The notes: a model not told the origin generated them from the sequence alone. Shown: positions 51,513 to 60,074, numbered from the stretch's first letter. The stretch: DNA of 64,000 bases from Parvibaculum indicum (GCF_011762095.1 NZ_JAASQO010000008.1:1-64000), one strand, 5' to 3'. Numbers and translations are program-made.

Positions 51513-53279
51513 ATGAAAAAGTCGGTTTTGACGTCCTGTGTCCTGATGGCAGGTCTGGCCGGGTTCGAGGCCCGTGCCGCTGACGAGTACGAACGGATTG
51601 CGCCGGATGTTCCACCCCTTTTTGAAGAAGAACCGGCATTGCCGTCGGGCGAGCTGAAAACGTCGGACGACGAAACGGTGCTGGTCGCGAAGTTGAACGG
51701 GCTGGTCCTTCTCGGCTCGCTCGACGACATCGCGGCGGCAGGCGCGCCCGGCGACGGAATTGACGTGTCACACCTGCCGTCCGGCCATCCTCCTTTAGGC
51801 AGGTCGCTCGACCCATTTCTCGGTCGGCCTGTGACGCTGGCGGAACTCGATCGTATATCGGCCGCCATCGTCAAGGTTTACCGGGCGGCGGGCCGTCCTC
51901 TTGTCGATGTGCTGATCCCCGAACAGGACATCACGTCGGGAACCGTGCAGGTCGCGGTGCTGGAGTTCCGCCTTGGCGAGGTGCGCAGCGAAGGCAACCG
52001 CCACGTGCCGGATGAGCGCCTTGTCGCGGAGATCCGTAGCGAGCCCGGGCAGCCCATCGATGCCGGTGCGCTGGTGGACGATCTCAGATGGCTCAACCGG
52101 AACCCGTTTCGCAAGGTGCGTCTGGTGCTGGAAAGGGGCGATGCGTTCGGCGAAACGGATATCGTGCTCGATACGCAGGACAAGCGGCCATGGCGCGTCT
52201 ATGCCGGCGCGGACAATACCGGTTCGCGTTCGACGGGATGGGAAAGGTTCTTCGCCGGTTTCAATCTGGGCGACCTGTTCGGCCTCGGCCACGTCCTTTC
52301 CTACCAGGCAACGACGGATTCCGATCTGTTCACCGAGGGCGCGTTCCCGCATGGCACGACCTCCGACGACCCGCGTTATTTCGCGCATTCCTTCAGCTAT
52401 ACCGCGCCCTTGCCATGGCGGCATGAGCTGTCGTTTTTCGGCTACTATTCGGAAGTGCACCCGAATTTCGGAACGCCGCTGACATCCGATGGCCGGTCAT
52501 GGCAGGTGAGCGGCCGCTACGTCGTGCCGCTTCCCGTTTACGGAGGAATGTCACATGAAATTGCTCTGGGCGGCGATTTCAAGCGGACCGACAATGATCT
52601 TGCTTTCGGCGGGACGTCCGTCTCCTCCTCCTCGACCGATATCGTGCAGGCCGTTTTCGACTGGTCGGGGAGCCGGCCCGACAGCTGGGGCGTGACGGCC
52701 GGCAATATCGAGGTCTATGCAAGTCCCGGCGGGCTCTCCGCCTTCAATGACGACCGTGACTATCGACCGTCTGCGACAAGCGCGGGGCGCATAGGCGCCG
52801 ACGCCGAATATGCCTACGCCAAACTCGCTCTCGTTCGCGACCAGCGTCTGTTTGCCGGTTTCTGGATGAAGGGCCGTCTTGCCGGCCAGCTTGCGTCCGC
52901 CAACCTGCTTCCCAGCGAGCAGTTCGCACTCGGCGGTGTCCGCACGGTTCGTGCCTTCCGCGAAAGCGAGGTGCTGGGCGATCATGGTTATCGGACGTCG
53001 CTGGAGTTTCATGCACCGCTCATGTCGCCGCTCGCCGATGCGGGGCTTCAGGATGAACTGGACGTCTTTGTTTTTTTCGACCAGGGCGAGGCCTTCCTGC
53101 AGCATGCAGCGCCGGGCGAGGAGAAACGGCAGGCGCTGGCGAGCGTCGGTGTCGGTATGGCCTATCGCTGGAGCGAGTATGCGACCTTGCAGGCAAGCTA
53201 TGGCCGGCAATTGGCCGGAGCGGGAATCGACACCGAGGACGATCAGCTCTTCGGTTTCAGGCTGACGGTTTCCTACTAG
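51513..53279 (+). CDS. TpsB outer-membrane transporter (ShlB/FhaC/HecB family)
   Basis: A 588-residue outer-membrane 16-stranded barrel that exports the TpsA protein encoded just upstream. A signal peptide (about 1-22, ARAAD) is followed by a linker and two POTRA domains (about 90-230; PLVDVLIPEQDITSG, then LGEVRSEGNRHVPDERLVAEI). The barrel begins with RVYAGADNTGSRSTGWERFFAGF. The loop L6 motif reads GGVRTVRAFRESEVLGD (about residues 474-490), where most relatives have VRGY or VRGF, so the motif glycine is alanine here. The C-terminal LFGFRLTVSY ends on an aromatic residue, as barrel proteins do. It is 8 nt behind tpsA. Confidence 0.93.
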   Translation: MKKSVLTSCVLMAGLAGFEARAADEYERIAPDVPPLFEEEPALPSGELKTSDDETVLVAKLNGLVLLGSLDDIAAAGAPGDGIDVSHLPSGHPPLGRSLDPFLGRPVTLAELDRISAAIVKVYRAAGRPLVDVLIPEQDITSGTVQVAVLEFRLGEVRSEGNRHVPDERLVAEIRSEPGQPIDAGALVDDLRWLNRNPFRKVRLVLERGDAFGETDIVLDTQDKRPWRVYAGADNTGSRSTGWERFFAGFNLGDLFGLGHVLSYQATTDSDLFTEGAFPHGTTSDDPRYFAHSFSYTAPLPWRHELSFFGYYSEVHPNFGTPLTSDGRSWQVSGRYVVPLPVYGGMSHEIALGGDFKRTDNDLAFGGTSVSSSSTDIVQAVFDWSGSRPDSWGVTAGNIEVYASPGGLSAFNDDRDYRPSATSAGRIGADAEYAYAKLALVRDQRLFAGFWMKGRLAGQLASANLLPSEQFALGGVRTVRAFRESEVLGDHGYRTSLEFHAPLMSPLADAGLQDELDVFVFFDQGEAFLQHAAPGEEKRQALASVGVGMAYRWSEYATLQASYGRQLAGAGIDTEDDQLFGFRLTVSY

Positions 53280-53294
53280 TCTTGTGTCCGATTG

Positions 53295-53455
53295 ACTTCA
53301 TGGCAGACGCTGAATAGCTTTGCGCTTCATCGATGAGCGGGGAAGCCGGTGCAATTCCGGCGCGGTCGCGCCACTGTAATCGGAACGCATTCCGTTCCGT
53401 AGCCAGACCCCCCTTCATTCTGCCTGACTTTCCTTCAACGGGACGCGCAATCCCA
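53295..53455 (+). promoter_or_regulatory. cobalamin riboswitch (first copy)
   Basis: The conserved B12-riboswitch core is visible: GGGGAAGCCGGTGCAATTCCGG (53339-53360, quoted in parts: GGGAAGCCGGTG, then CAATTCCGG), GCGCCACTGTAATCGG (53367-53382), and the AGCCAGACC element (53401-53409). A short inverted pair GGGA/TCCC (53440-53454) and GGGAG right before the first small ORF may be the expression platform, in which ligand binding would hide the ribosome site. It precedes cbtB/cbtA remnants and cobT. End points are approximate. Confidence 0.9.
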
Positions 53456-53461
53456 GGGAGC

Positions 53462-53566
53462 ATGAAGATGTCCGACACCGCCAATATTGCCGCTCGCCCG
53501 GATCCCGTTCGGGTGCGCGAATATACGCACGACCGCCGTCATGCGCTGACCCTTCTCTGTCGTTGA
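53462..53566 (+). pseudogene. cbtB: remnant of cobalt transporter subunit gene cbtB
   Basis: A 34-codon frame directly behind the riboswitch, with GGGAG 7 nt before its second ATG (53468). The C-terminus EYTHDRRHALTLLCR resembles the signature end of CbtB (HDxRHxxxxPCH). The single transmembrane segment that should lie between the N-terminus (MSDTANIAARPDP) and this motif is missing, and the final PCH reads LCR. CbtB is normally about 60 residues, so an in-frame internal deletion of about 30 residues plus point changes would explain it. Riboswitch-cbtB-cbtA is the usual order for this B12-controlled cobalt transporter. Family recognition is from memory; an unrelated leader peptide is the alternative. 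Confidence 0.55.
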
Positions 53567-53577
53567 AGGTGACGCAT

Positions 53578-53649
53578 ATGGTGGAACTTATTCTCCGCGG
53601 CGGCATCGTCGAATGCAAAGCCGGCATGACCCTATGGTGCGCGGCGTGA
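53578..53649 (+). pseudogene. cbtA: truncated start of cobalt transporter gene cbtA
   Basis: A 23-codon frame, 11 nt after the cbtB remnant, with GAAGGTGA as ribosome site. It begins MVELILRGGIVECKAGM, which resembles CbtA N-termini (a basic LxLRGxxxGxxAGLLAF-type start of the first membrane helix), then leaves the family after about 17 residues and stops. Its TGA overlaps the GTG at 53646 that could start cobT (GTGA). That would make the remnant a translational-coupling relay between riboswitch and cobT. CbtA is normally about 200-250 residues with several membrane helices, so more than nine tenths is gone. Confidence 0.45.
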
Positions 53650-54722
53650 CGGGCGACGGCGGACCGAATAATAACTGGTTGAGCGCGCCGGTACGGTCGC
53701 TGGACCCGGAGGCCCGGCGGGCGGCATCGGCACGGCAGCTTCAGTTGACGAAACCTCCGGGCTCGCTCGGCCGGCTGGAAGAGGCCGCGATCTCGCTTGC
53801 CGCCATGCAGGGCCGTGAATGCCCCGCGATCGATGCGCCGCATGTCATCGTGTTCGCGGGCGATCACGGCATCGTGGAAGAGGGGGTGTCGGCTTTCCCG
53901 GCCGAGGTGACCGGTCAGATGATCCTCAACTTCCTCGCGGGCGGCGCGGCCATTTCCGTGCTGGCGCGGGAGCAGGGCGCCGTGCTTTCGGTGATCGACG
54001 CAGGATCCCGGGCGGATGATCTGCCGGGAGACGTCGTTCTCGACAAGAAGGCGTCCGGCACGGCCAATTTCCGCAAAGGACCGGCGATGAGCGATGCGGA
54101 GCTGGCGCACGATCTGGCGGCCGGGCGGCGCGCCGTCCGGCGCGCGGTGGATGCGGGCGCCGACCTGCTGGTCTTCGGTGAAATGGGGATCGGCAATACG
54201 AGTTCGGCGGCGGCGGTCGCATCCGCGCTGACGGGACGTTCCGTCGCGGAGATCTGCGGGCCCGGCACCGGCCTGACGGAGGATGGCGTTGCGCACAAGG
54301 CGCGGGTGCTGTCGGACGCGCTGCTGCATCACGGGCTGACGGAGGGCGGCGACCCCCTCGACATATTGATGCGCGTCGGCGGGCATGAGATCGCGGCGCT
54401 GACAGGGGCTTTCGTCGCCGCGGCGCAGGCCGGTCTGCCCGTTCTGGTCGACGGGTTCATCTGTTCCGCCGCGGTGCTGGCAGCCGGCCGGATCAACCCC
54501 GGCGTGGAAAACTGGCTCCTCTTCGCGCATGCATCGGCTGAACCGGGACACCGGATCCTGCTGGACGAGATGAACGCATCGCCCCTTCTCGATCTCGGCA
54601 TGCGACTGGGCGAGGGGAGCGGCGCGGCGGTTGCCCTGCCGCTGCTGCGCCTGGCCTGCGCGCTTCATGCCGGTATGGCGACCTTCGAAAGCGCTGGCGT
54701 CTCCGAGAAGGACAAGGCATGA
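53646..54722 (+). CDS. cobT: nicotinate-nucleotide-dimethylbenzimidazole phosphoribosyltransferase CobT
   Basis: A protein of about 358 residues that makes alpha-ribazole phosphate from dimethylbenzimidazole and nicotinate mononucleotide for the lower ligand of B12. Signature parts are LTKPPGSLGRLEE, VFAGDHGIVEEGVSAFPAEVT, LVFGEMGIGNTSSAAA and a catalytic glutamate in the last third (RLGEGSGAAVALPL). Start is uncertain: GTG 53646 overlaps the stop of the preceding short ORF; ATG 53613 and ATG 53634 are also in frame, none with a good ribosome site. The stop overlaps cobC by four bases. First intact gene of the riboswitch-controlled unit. Confidence 0.93.
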   Translation: MTGDGGPNNNWLSAPVRSLDPEARRAASARQLQLTKPPGSLGRLEEAAISLAAMQGRECPAIDAPHVIVFAGDHGIVEEGVSAFPAEVTGQMILNFLAGGAAISVLAREQGAVLSVIDAGSRADDLPGDVVLDKKASGTANFRKGPAMSDAELAHDLAAGRRAVRRAVDAGADLLVFGEMGIGNTSSAAAVASALTGRSVAEICGPGTGLTEDGVAHKARVLSDALLHHGLTEGGDPLDILMRVGGHEIAALTGAFVAAAQAGLPVLVDGFICSAAVLAAGRINPGVENWLLFAHASAEPGHRILLDEMNASPLLDLGMRLGEGSGAAVALPLLRLACALHAGMATFESAGVSEKDKA

Positions 54723-55294
54723 GGCTTTCCGTACTCCGCCATGGCGAGACGGAAATGCAGGGCCGGTTCTGCGGCCGCTCCGACCCGCCTTTGACGGAGG
54801 CCGGGTGGGAAGCGATGCGCCATCGCTGCCATGAACGCCACTGGGATCGTCTCGTGTCGTCGCCCCTCCGTCGTTGCCGGGATTTTGCCTCAACGATGCC
54901 GGGGGACTGCGCGTTTGAAACCGGCTTGCGCGAAATCGATTTCGGCGCATGGGAAGGTCGCAGCAGCAAGGATATCTGGGAAGAGAATGAAAACGCCTTG
55001 TCCCGGTTCTGGCAGGACCCGGACTGCTTTCCGCCGCCGAATGGAGAGCGTTGGAACGATCTTGCAAAACGGGTCGCCCGGGCGATGGATGGTGTTCTGT
55101 CCCGTGGTGGAGCCTCCGTATTGCTGATCACCCATGCAGGCGTCATGCGCGCCATGCTGGAGATTTACATCGGCATTCCGTTGGCGGCGGCCTGGAACAT
55201 CGCCTTGCCGCCCGCTGCGATGCTGGAGTTCGATTTTTTCCGCGACGAAGACACAGGAGATTGGCGCGCCGCCCTGACGGGGCTTTGCGGATGA
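54719..55294 (+). CDS. cobC: histidine phosphatase, probable alpha-ribazole phosphatase CobC
   Basis: A 191-residue phosphoglycerate-mutase-type phosphatase. The catalytic motif LRHGETEMQGRFCGRSDPPLT covers residues 6-26 (phosphohistidine His8; quoted in part as LRHGETEMQGRF). SSPLRRC, the acid in REIDFGAWEGRS and LLITHAGVMRAML (second histidine) follow. It would remove the phosphate from alpha-ribazole 5'-phosphate or from adenosylcobalamin 5'-phosphate. Four-base overlaps with cobT upstream and cobS downstream fix its operon membership and support the assignment beyond the generic family. This is the Salmonella CobC, not the P. denitrificans CobC, which is the aminotransferase. Confidence 0.88.
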   Translation: MRLSVLRHGETEMQGRFCGRSDPPLTEAGWEAMRHRCHERHWDRLVSSPLRRCRDFASTMPGDCAFETGLREIDFGAWEGRSSKDIWEENENALSRFWQDPDCFPPPNGERWNDLAKRVARAMDGVLSRGGASVLLITHAGVMRAMLEIYIGIPLAAAWNIALPPAAMLEFDFFRDEDTGDWRAALTGLCG

Positions 55295-56043
55295 AGGTGG
55301 GCAGGCATATCAGAGGCAGCATCCTTGCCTTTCAGTTTCTGACGCGGCTCCCCATGCCGCATACGGAAGACTTTTCATCGGCCGATCTCTCCCGCTCCTC
55401 GCTTTACTTTCCGCTGGTCGGTCTGGTTCTCGGGGGCATGCTTGCGGCAATCCTCATGCTGGGTGCAAATCTTGACCCGTGGGCGGGCGCGGTGCTGGCG
55501 CTCCTCTTCTGGGTATGGGTGACGGGCGGTCTGCACCTTGACGGGCTGGGCGATCTCGTCGACGCGCTCGGCGCGGCGCATGGCGATCCCTCGCGCTTTC
55601 ATAGCGTGTTGAAAGACCCGCATGTCGGGTCCTTTGCCGCCATCGCATTGACGATGCAGCTCATGGCAAAGCTCGTCTTCCTGATGCTTCTCGCGCGGGA
55701 AGGTCATGGCTGGCTGCTCGTGCCGCTTCTTGCATGGGCCCGTTTCGGGCCCTTGCTCTGGTCGGCCGTATTGCCCGTTCTCCGGCCGCCGGGCACGGAA
55801 GGGGCCGGCTTGGGTGAGCGGTTCGGTTGGGAAATCGACCGGCCTGCCATCTTCGCTCTGGCGATACTCCTTCTGCTTCCCGTATTCCTTGCACCGGTGC
55901 TTCTGGCTGTGCCGCTGGCCTGTGGCGGCTGGTGGCTCTTCCTCAAATACCGTCTTGGCGGGCAGACGGGCGATTGCCTCGGCGCGGGCGTCGAGATTGT
56001 GGAGAGCAGTGCGCTCGTCGTCATGGTTCTGCTGATCCTTTAA
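55291..56043 (+). CDS. cobS: adenosylcobinamide-GDP ribazoletransferase CobS
   Basis: A 250-residue inner-membrane enzyme (CobV in P. denitrificans) joining adenosylcobinamide-GDP with alpha-ribazole. The N-terminal AFQFLTRLPMP is family-typical, and the metal-binding signature is GGLHLDGLGDLVDALGA (about residues 74-90). It continues with KDPHVGSFAAIAL. About six hydrophobic helices are spread over the protein. ATG 55291 overlaps the cobC stop (ATGA); the frame is open further upstream inside cobC, but without family similarity. cobU follows after 13 nt. Confidence 0.93.
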   Translation: MKVGRHIRGSILAFQFLTRLPMPHTEDFSSADLSRSSLYFPLVGLVLGGMLAAILMLGANLDPWAGAVLALLFWVWVTGGLHLDGLGDLVDALGAAHGDPSRFHSVLKDPHVGSFAAIALTMQLMAKLVFLMLLAREGHGWLLVPLLAWARFGPLLWSAVLPVLRPPGTEGAGLGERFGWEIDRPAIFALAILLLLPVFLAPVLLAVPLACGGWWLFLKYRLGGQTGDCLGAGVEIVESSALVVMVLLIL

Positions 56044-56056
56044 GGGGGCGTAAGAG

Positions 56057-56611
56057 ATGTCCGCGATCCATTTGCCCGACCGAGGGCCCTTTTCGCTTCT
56101 CGTTCTGGGGGGTGCCCGTTCCGGCAAAAGCGCTTATGGCGAGCGCATCGTGGCGGAGAGCGCAGCGCGCCACATTTATCTCGCCACGGCCGAAGCGCAT
56201 GACGGCGAAATGCAGGAGCGTATCGCGCATCACAAATCGCGCCGCGGCGAGGGCTGGCACACGATTGAAGAGCCTTTGGCCATTGCGAAGGTATTGCGCA
56301 GCCGGGTTGGGGAGGGCGACGTCGTGCTGGTGGATTGTTTGACCCTCTGGCTATCTAACCTTATGGCCGCGGAAAGGGATGTGCAGGCGGCCGTCGACGA
56401 TCTTCTCATGGCCATGTCGGCCTGTGCGGCGCGTGTCGTCTTCATCTCGAACGAAGTCGGATGGGGCATCGTGCCGGATAACGAGATGGCGAGGCGCTTC
56501 CGCGACGAGGCGGGCCGGATGCATCAGCGGATCGCGGGGCGGGCGGACGGCGCGGTGGCGGTGATGGCGGGGCTGCCGCTTGTGCTCAAGGCGCCGCCCG
56601 GGCAATCCTGA
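56057..56611 (+). CDS. cobU: adenosylcobinamide kinase / guanylyltransferase CobU (CobP)
   Basis: A 184-residue bifunctional enzyme that phosphorylates adenosylcobinamide and adds GMP. The P-loop LVLGGARSGKSAYGE lies at about residues 13-27. The guanylylated histidine is expected in RIAHHKSRRGEGWHTIEEP (about 56-74), and VLVDCLTLWLSNLM and FISNEVGWGIVPDNEMARRF are signature blocks. GGGGGCGT-type ribosome site before ATG 56057. Its last 26 nt overlap the 3' end of cobQ on the opposite strand, with no room for a terminator between them. Confidence 0.95.
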   Translation: MSAIHLPDRGPFSLLVLGGARSGKSAYGERIVAESAARHIYLATAEAHDGEMQERIAHHKSRRGEGWHTIEEPLAIAKVLRSRVGEGDVVLVDCLTLWLSNLMAAERDVQAAVDDLLMAMSACAARVVFISNEVGWGIVPDNEMARRFRDEAGRMHQRIAGRADGAVAVMAGLPLVLKAPPGQS

Positions 56612-58049
56612 GCATCGCATCGAGATCGAGATGGCGCTCCATGGAATCCGCGATCTCATTCAGGGCGGAGCTGACATTCTCCAAATGGTCGGCGCTCCCC
56701 GTTGCGGCGAGTTCCATCGAGTGCAGGAAGGATTGCCGAAAGCCGGCCTTGTCGAAAAGACCGTGTACATAGCATCCGGCAACGCGACCGTCGGCGGAGC
56801 GCGCGCCATGCGGGCGGCCTTCCAGCATGAAAACCGGGCGGGACGTATCGGCGCCCTCGCTGCGGCCATTGTGAATTTCATATCCGGTAAGCGAAGCGCC
56901 GCCTGCATCCGTTCCGGTTACGAGACCCAGATGCTTTTCCGGCTGCAATGTCGTTTCGATGTCGAGAAGTCCCAGCCCCTCGGTGCTGCGCGTCTCTCCT
57001 TCAATGCCATGCGGGTCGTGAATATGGGTGCCGAGCATCTGGTAGCCGCCGCAAATGCCGAACACGCCGCCGCCCTGTCGCCAATGCGCCTTGATGTCGA
57101 TGTCCCAGCCCTGCGCGTGCAGGAAATGCATGTCGGAGATCGTCGCTTTCGTGCCGGGCAGAATGATGAGATCGGCGTTCCGCGGCACCGGTTTGCCCGG
57201 CGGCACGAAAGTGAGCTCGATCTCCGGCATGACACGCAGCGGGTCGAAATCGTCGAAATTGGAGATCCGCGACAGCATGGGCACGGCGATATGGAAGACG
57301 CTTCGCCGCGTTTCGTCTTGCCGTTCCAGCGTTACGGCGTCCTCCGCCGGTAGCCTCGACGTGGCGGCAAGCCAGGGCATTACGCCCATACCCGGCCATC
57401 CGGTACGTCGTTCGATGTCGCGCAGCCCCTCGTCGAACAGGCGAACATCGCCCCGGAACTTGTTGATGAGAAAGCCGCGTATCATCGCGCGGTCTTCATC
57501 CGACAGAACGGTATGAGTGCCGACAAGGCTTGCGATGACGCCGCCGCGGTCGATATCTCCGATCAGGATGACGGGCGTGTCCGTCGCCGTTGCAAACCCC
57601 ATATTGGCTATGTCGTTCGCGCGAAGGTTGGTTTCCGCCGGGCTCCCGGCGCCCTCGATCAGCACGAGGTCGGCCTCGGCGGAAAGGCGGTCGAAGCTCT
57701 CGCGCACTGCCTGAAGCAGCTTCGGCTTCAGCGCGTGATAGTCCATGGCGCTGGCATTGCCGATGGCGCGCCCGTGCAGGACGACTTGTGCGCCGACATC
57801 CGTTTGCGGCTTCAGCAGGACGGGGTTCATGTCGATGCGCGGCTCGGCGTTGGAGGCCAGCGCCTGCAATGCCTGGGCACGACCGATCTCCCCGCCATCC
57901 GCGGTGACGGCGGCATTGTTCGACATGTTCTGCGGTTTGAAGGGAAGAACGCGCAACCCGCGTCGCGTATAGGCGCGGGCAAGCCCGGCAACGAGTACCG
58001 ACTTGCCGACATCCGACCCCGTGCCCTGAAACATCAGCGCGGCACTCAT
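56586..58049 (-). CDS. cobQ: cobyric acid synthase CobQ
   Basis: A 487-residue glutamine-dependent amidase that amidates side chains b, d, e and g of adenosylcobyrinic acid a,c-diamide. The N-terminal ATP domain begins MFQGTGSDVGKSVLVAGL with FKPQNMSNNAAVT. The C-terminal class-I-like glutamine amidotransferase domain contains GICGGYQMLG (catalytic cysteine) and CYVHGLFD (histidine). The start ATG 58049 overlaps the cobD stop (ATGA). Frame extension to 58121 is inside cobD and not used. Its C-terminal end overlaps cobU antisense by 26 nt. Transcribed with cbiB and cobD on the minus strand. Confidence 0.95.
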   Translation of the reverse strand: MSAALMFQGTGSDVGKSVLVAGLARAYTRRGLRVLPFKPQNMSNNAAVTADGGEIGRAQALQALASNAEPRIDMNPVLLKPQTDVGAQVVLHGRAIGNASAMDYHALKPKLLQAVRESFDRLSAEADLVLIEGAGSPAETNLRANDIANMGFATATDTPVILIGDIDRGGVIASLVGTHTVLSDEDRAMIRGFLINKFRGDVRLFDEGLRDIERRTGWPGMGVMPWLAATSRLPAEDAVTLERQDETRRSVFHIAVPMLSRISNFDDFDPLRVMPEIELTFVPPGKPVPRNADLIILPGTKATISDMHFLHAQGWDIDIKAHWRQGGGVFGICGGYQMLGTHIHDPHGIEGETRSTEGLGLLDIETTLQPEKHLGLVTGTDAGGASLTGYEIHNGRSEGADTSRPVFMLEGRPHGARSADGRVAGCYVHGLFDKAGFRQSFLHSMELAATGSADHLENVSSALNEIADSMERHLDLDAMLRIARAAP

Positions 58050-59041
58050 GCGAAACTCTCCAGAGCTGCCGCAAGCCGTCGCATTGCGTTGTCGTCGGGC
58101 GGAAGGCCGAAACGCAACCATGTTTCGTCATAGGGAAAACGTCGTACATGGATGCCGCACGAAGCGAGGTGACGGTGAAGTTGCGTCGCGCCGGGTGTGG
58201 CGACCAGCCGAAAAAGCGATGTGCCGCCGACGGGATGAACCCCGTTCGCGGCCAGTAACGTATCCAGCTGCCTCGCGGCTGCCGACAGGCGTTGACGCAT
58301 ATTCGACACCCAGTCCGTATCGGCATAGGCGCGGGCGCCGACGGCAAGCGCCGGCCCGCTTACCGCCCATGGACCGAAAGCCGTTTCCATCCTTTGGCGC
58401 AACGTCTCGGGTGCCAGAACTCCGCCGAGCCGCAGCCCGGCAAGCCCGAAAAACTTGCCGAAGGAGCGCAGCAGGACCAATCCCTCCATGCTGCCATGCG
58501 CGGCCAAGCTCAACTCGGGCGCGACATCGACAAAGGCTTCGTCGACGACGAGAAACCCGTTTTTCGACGCTTGCCGCCGCGCAAGGTCGAGCAACCGGTC
58601 GGGGGCGGTCGGCCTTCCGTCCGGATTGTTGGGATTGGTGACGACGATGATATCCGCTTCCATATCGGCGAGGTCGCCAATGTTGAAAACCGTGACGTCA
58701 TGTCCGTGCGCGCGCCATGCCTGTGCGTGTTCGCCATAGGTGGGGGACGCGATGGCGATACGGGACCGCGAAACGAGAAGCGGCAGCAGTGAAATGGCAA
58801 TCTGGGTACCGGGGGTAAGAAGAAGTGACCTCGGCGACGCGCCCAGATAGGCGGCCATGGCCTCCCGGCACAGCGCTTCGGCGCGTCGTTGCGGTAGCCG
58901 TGCCCATGCGTCGTCGCCGATCTCGACGGGGTAGGGCCATGGATTGATCCCGGTACTGAGGTCGATGAACGGCCGCAGCGCGTCTGGGAACGCGCTGCGC
59001 AGATCGTCCATCTCTCCCCCATGGGCGAGCATGTTTGTCAT
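58046..59041 (-). CDS. cobD: threonine-phosphate decarboxylase CobD (CobC of P. denitrificans)
   Basis: A 331-residue PLP-dependent aminotransferase-fold enzyme that supplies (R)-1-amino-2-propanol phosphate for the nucleotide loop. Family marks are the start AHGGEMDDLRSAFPD with FIDLSTGINPWPYP, TNPNNPDGRP, and the PLP lysine in LRSFGKFFGLAGLRLG (about residues 197-212). ATG 59041 overlaps the cbiB stop and its stop overlaps cobQ, both by four bases, so cbiB-cobD-cobQ is one coupled operon. The frame continues upstream to 59098 within cbiB but that part is not family-like. Confidence 0.92.
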   Translation of the reverse strand: MTNMLAHGGEMDDLRSAFPDALRPFIDLSTGINPWPYPVEIGDDAWARLPQRRAEALCREAMAAYLGASPRSLLLTPGTQIAISLLPLLVSRSRIAIASPTYGEHAQAWRAHGHDVTVFNIGDLADMEADIIVVTNPNNPDGRPTAPDRLLDLARRQASKNGFLVVDEAFVDVAPELSLAAHGSMEGLVLLRSFGKFFGLAGLRLGGVLAPETLRQRMETAFGPWAVSGPALAVGARAYADTDWVSNMRQRLSAAARQLDTLLAANGVHPVGGTSLFRLVATPGATQLHRHLASCGIHVRRFPYDETWLRFGLPPDDNAMRRLAAALESFA

Positions 59042-60018
59042 ACGGTCATCCCGATCGACACTGCGATGAAGGCAAGCAGGAGAGCGAGAAGGACCCATGA
59101 CCGCCTGTAGATGTGGAGGGCATTACGAATGTCGCGGGACGTCAGGTCCGCCTTGCCGTCGCCCAGCCAGGCACCCTCCGTCCGAACAGCGCCATAACTT
59201 CTAGGGCCCCCGAGACGTATATCGAGCGCGCCCGCCATGGCCGCTTCCGGCCAGCCCGCATTGGGGGACAGGTGTTTCCCCGCATCGCGCCACATGATCG
59301 AGAAGGGGTGCCCTATGCGGTGTGCGGGCTGCGCGCTTGCAGCGACAAGACAGCCGCAAACCCGTGCCGGGATCAGGTTCGCCAGATCGTCCAGGCGCGC
59401 GGCGGCCTTGCCGAAATATTCATAGCGCGCGTTTCTGTGTCCGATCATGCTGTCCGCCGTGTTGATGGCCTTGTAGGCGATGAGGCCGGGAAGACCCGCC
59501 ACCGCGCACCAGAAAAGCGGCGCAACGATACCGTCCGAATAATTCTCCGCAAGGCTTTCCACGGCGGCGCGCGACACGCCATGCTCGTCGAGGTCGGCCG
59601 GATTGCGCCCGACGATCTTCGCAACCGCTATCCGTCCTCCTGCGATCCCGTCATCGTCCAGCGCATGGGCCACGTCGCGAATATGCTCGGCAAGACTGCG
59701 GCTGGCGACGAATGCGCTTGCGATCAGTATTTCTCCGATCCAGCCGAAAGGAAGGGAAGCGAGAAACAGATGCAAGGCATGGCCGCAAGCGACGGAGATG
59801 GAAAGAAGCAGGACAACCAGAACGCATCCGCCTGCGAACCGTTTTCCGTCGTCCATGCGTTCGCGGTTCAGCTGCCGTTCGGCAGCGGAAATGAGATGCC
59901 CCATCCAGGTCACGGGATGGCCGATCGCACGAAACAATGCCTGCGGATAGCCGAATGCACCTTCCGCGGCGAGCGCCAGAAAGGCGAGAGCAGGTCCGGT
60001 AAGAGACAAAACAATCAT
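59038..60018 (-). CDS. cbiB: adenosylcobinamide-phosphate synthase CbiB (CobD of P. denitrificans)
   Basis: A 326-residue inner-membrane enzyme that attaches aminopropanol (phosphate) to adenosylcobyric acid. Family blocks: GYPQALFRAIGHPVTWMGHLI near the N-terminus (residues 20-40, quoted in part as HPVTWMGHLI), SLAEHIRDVAHALDD, VESLAENYSDGIVAPLFWC, KAINTADSMIGHRNARYEYFG, and SPNAGWPEAAMAGAL. About four or five membrane helices. ATG 60018 is used; the frame runs on to 60147 through the opposing riboswitch region, which is not coding. It lies divergent from riboswitch-cobW. No riboswitch is visible on its own (minus) strand. Confidence 0.93.
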   Translation of the reverse strand: MIVLSLTGPALAFLALAAEGAFGYPQALFRAIGHPVTWMGHLISAAERQLNRERMDDGKRFAGGCVLVVLLLSISVACGHALHLFLASLPFGWIGEILIASAFVASRSLAEHIRDVAHALDDDGIAGGRIAVAKIVGRNPADLDEHGVSRAAVESLAENYSDGIVAPLFWCAVAGLPGLIAYKAINTADSMIGHRNARYEYFGKAAARLDDLANLIPARVCGCLVAASAQPAHRIGHPFSIMWRDAGKHLSPNAGWPEAAMAGALDIRLGGPRSYGAVRTEGAWLGDGKADLTSRDIRNALHIYRRSWVLLALLLAFIAVSIGMTV

Positions 60019-60074
60019 GCGACGACGAGGGGCTCGTTTGACACCAAAGGGGGGATGGTTTACCAGCAAATGGC

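Noticed and set aside
53415-55067. 550-codon open frame antisense to the riboswitch, cobT and cobC
   Set aside because: It runs through the riboswitch and across two real genes; composition is that of an antisense shadow.
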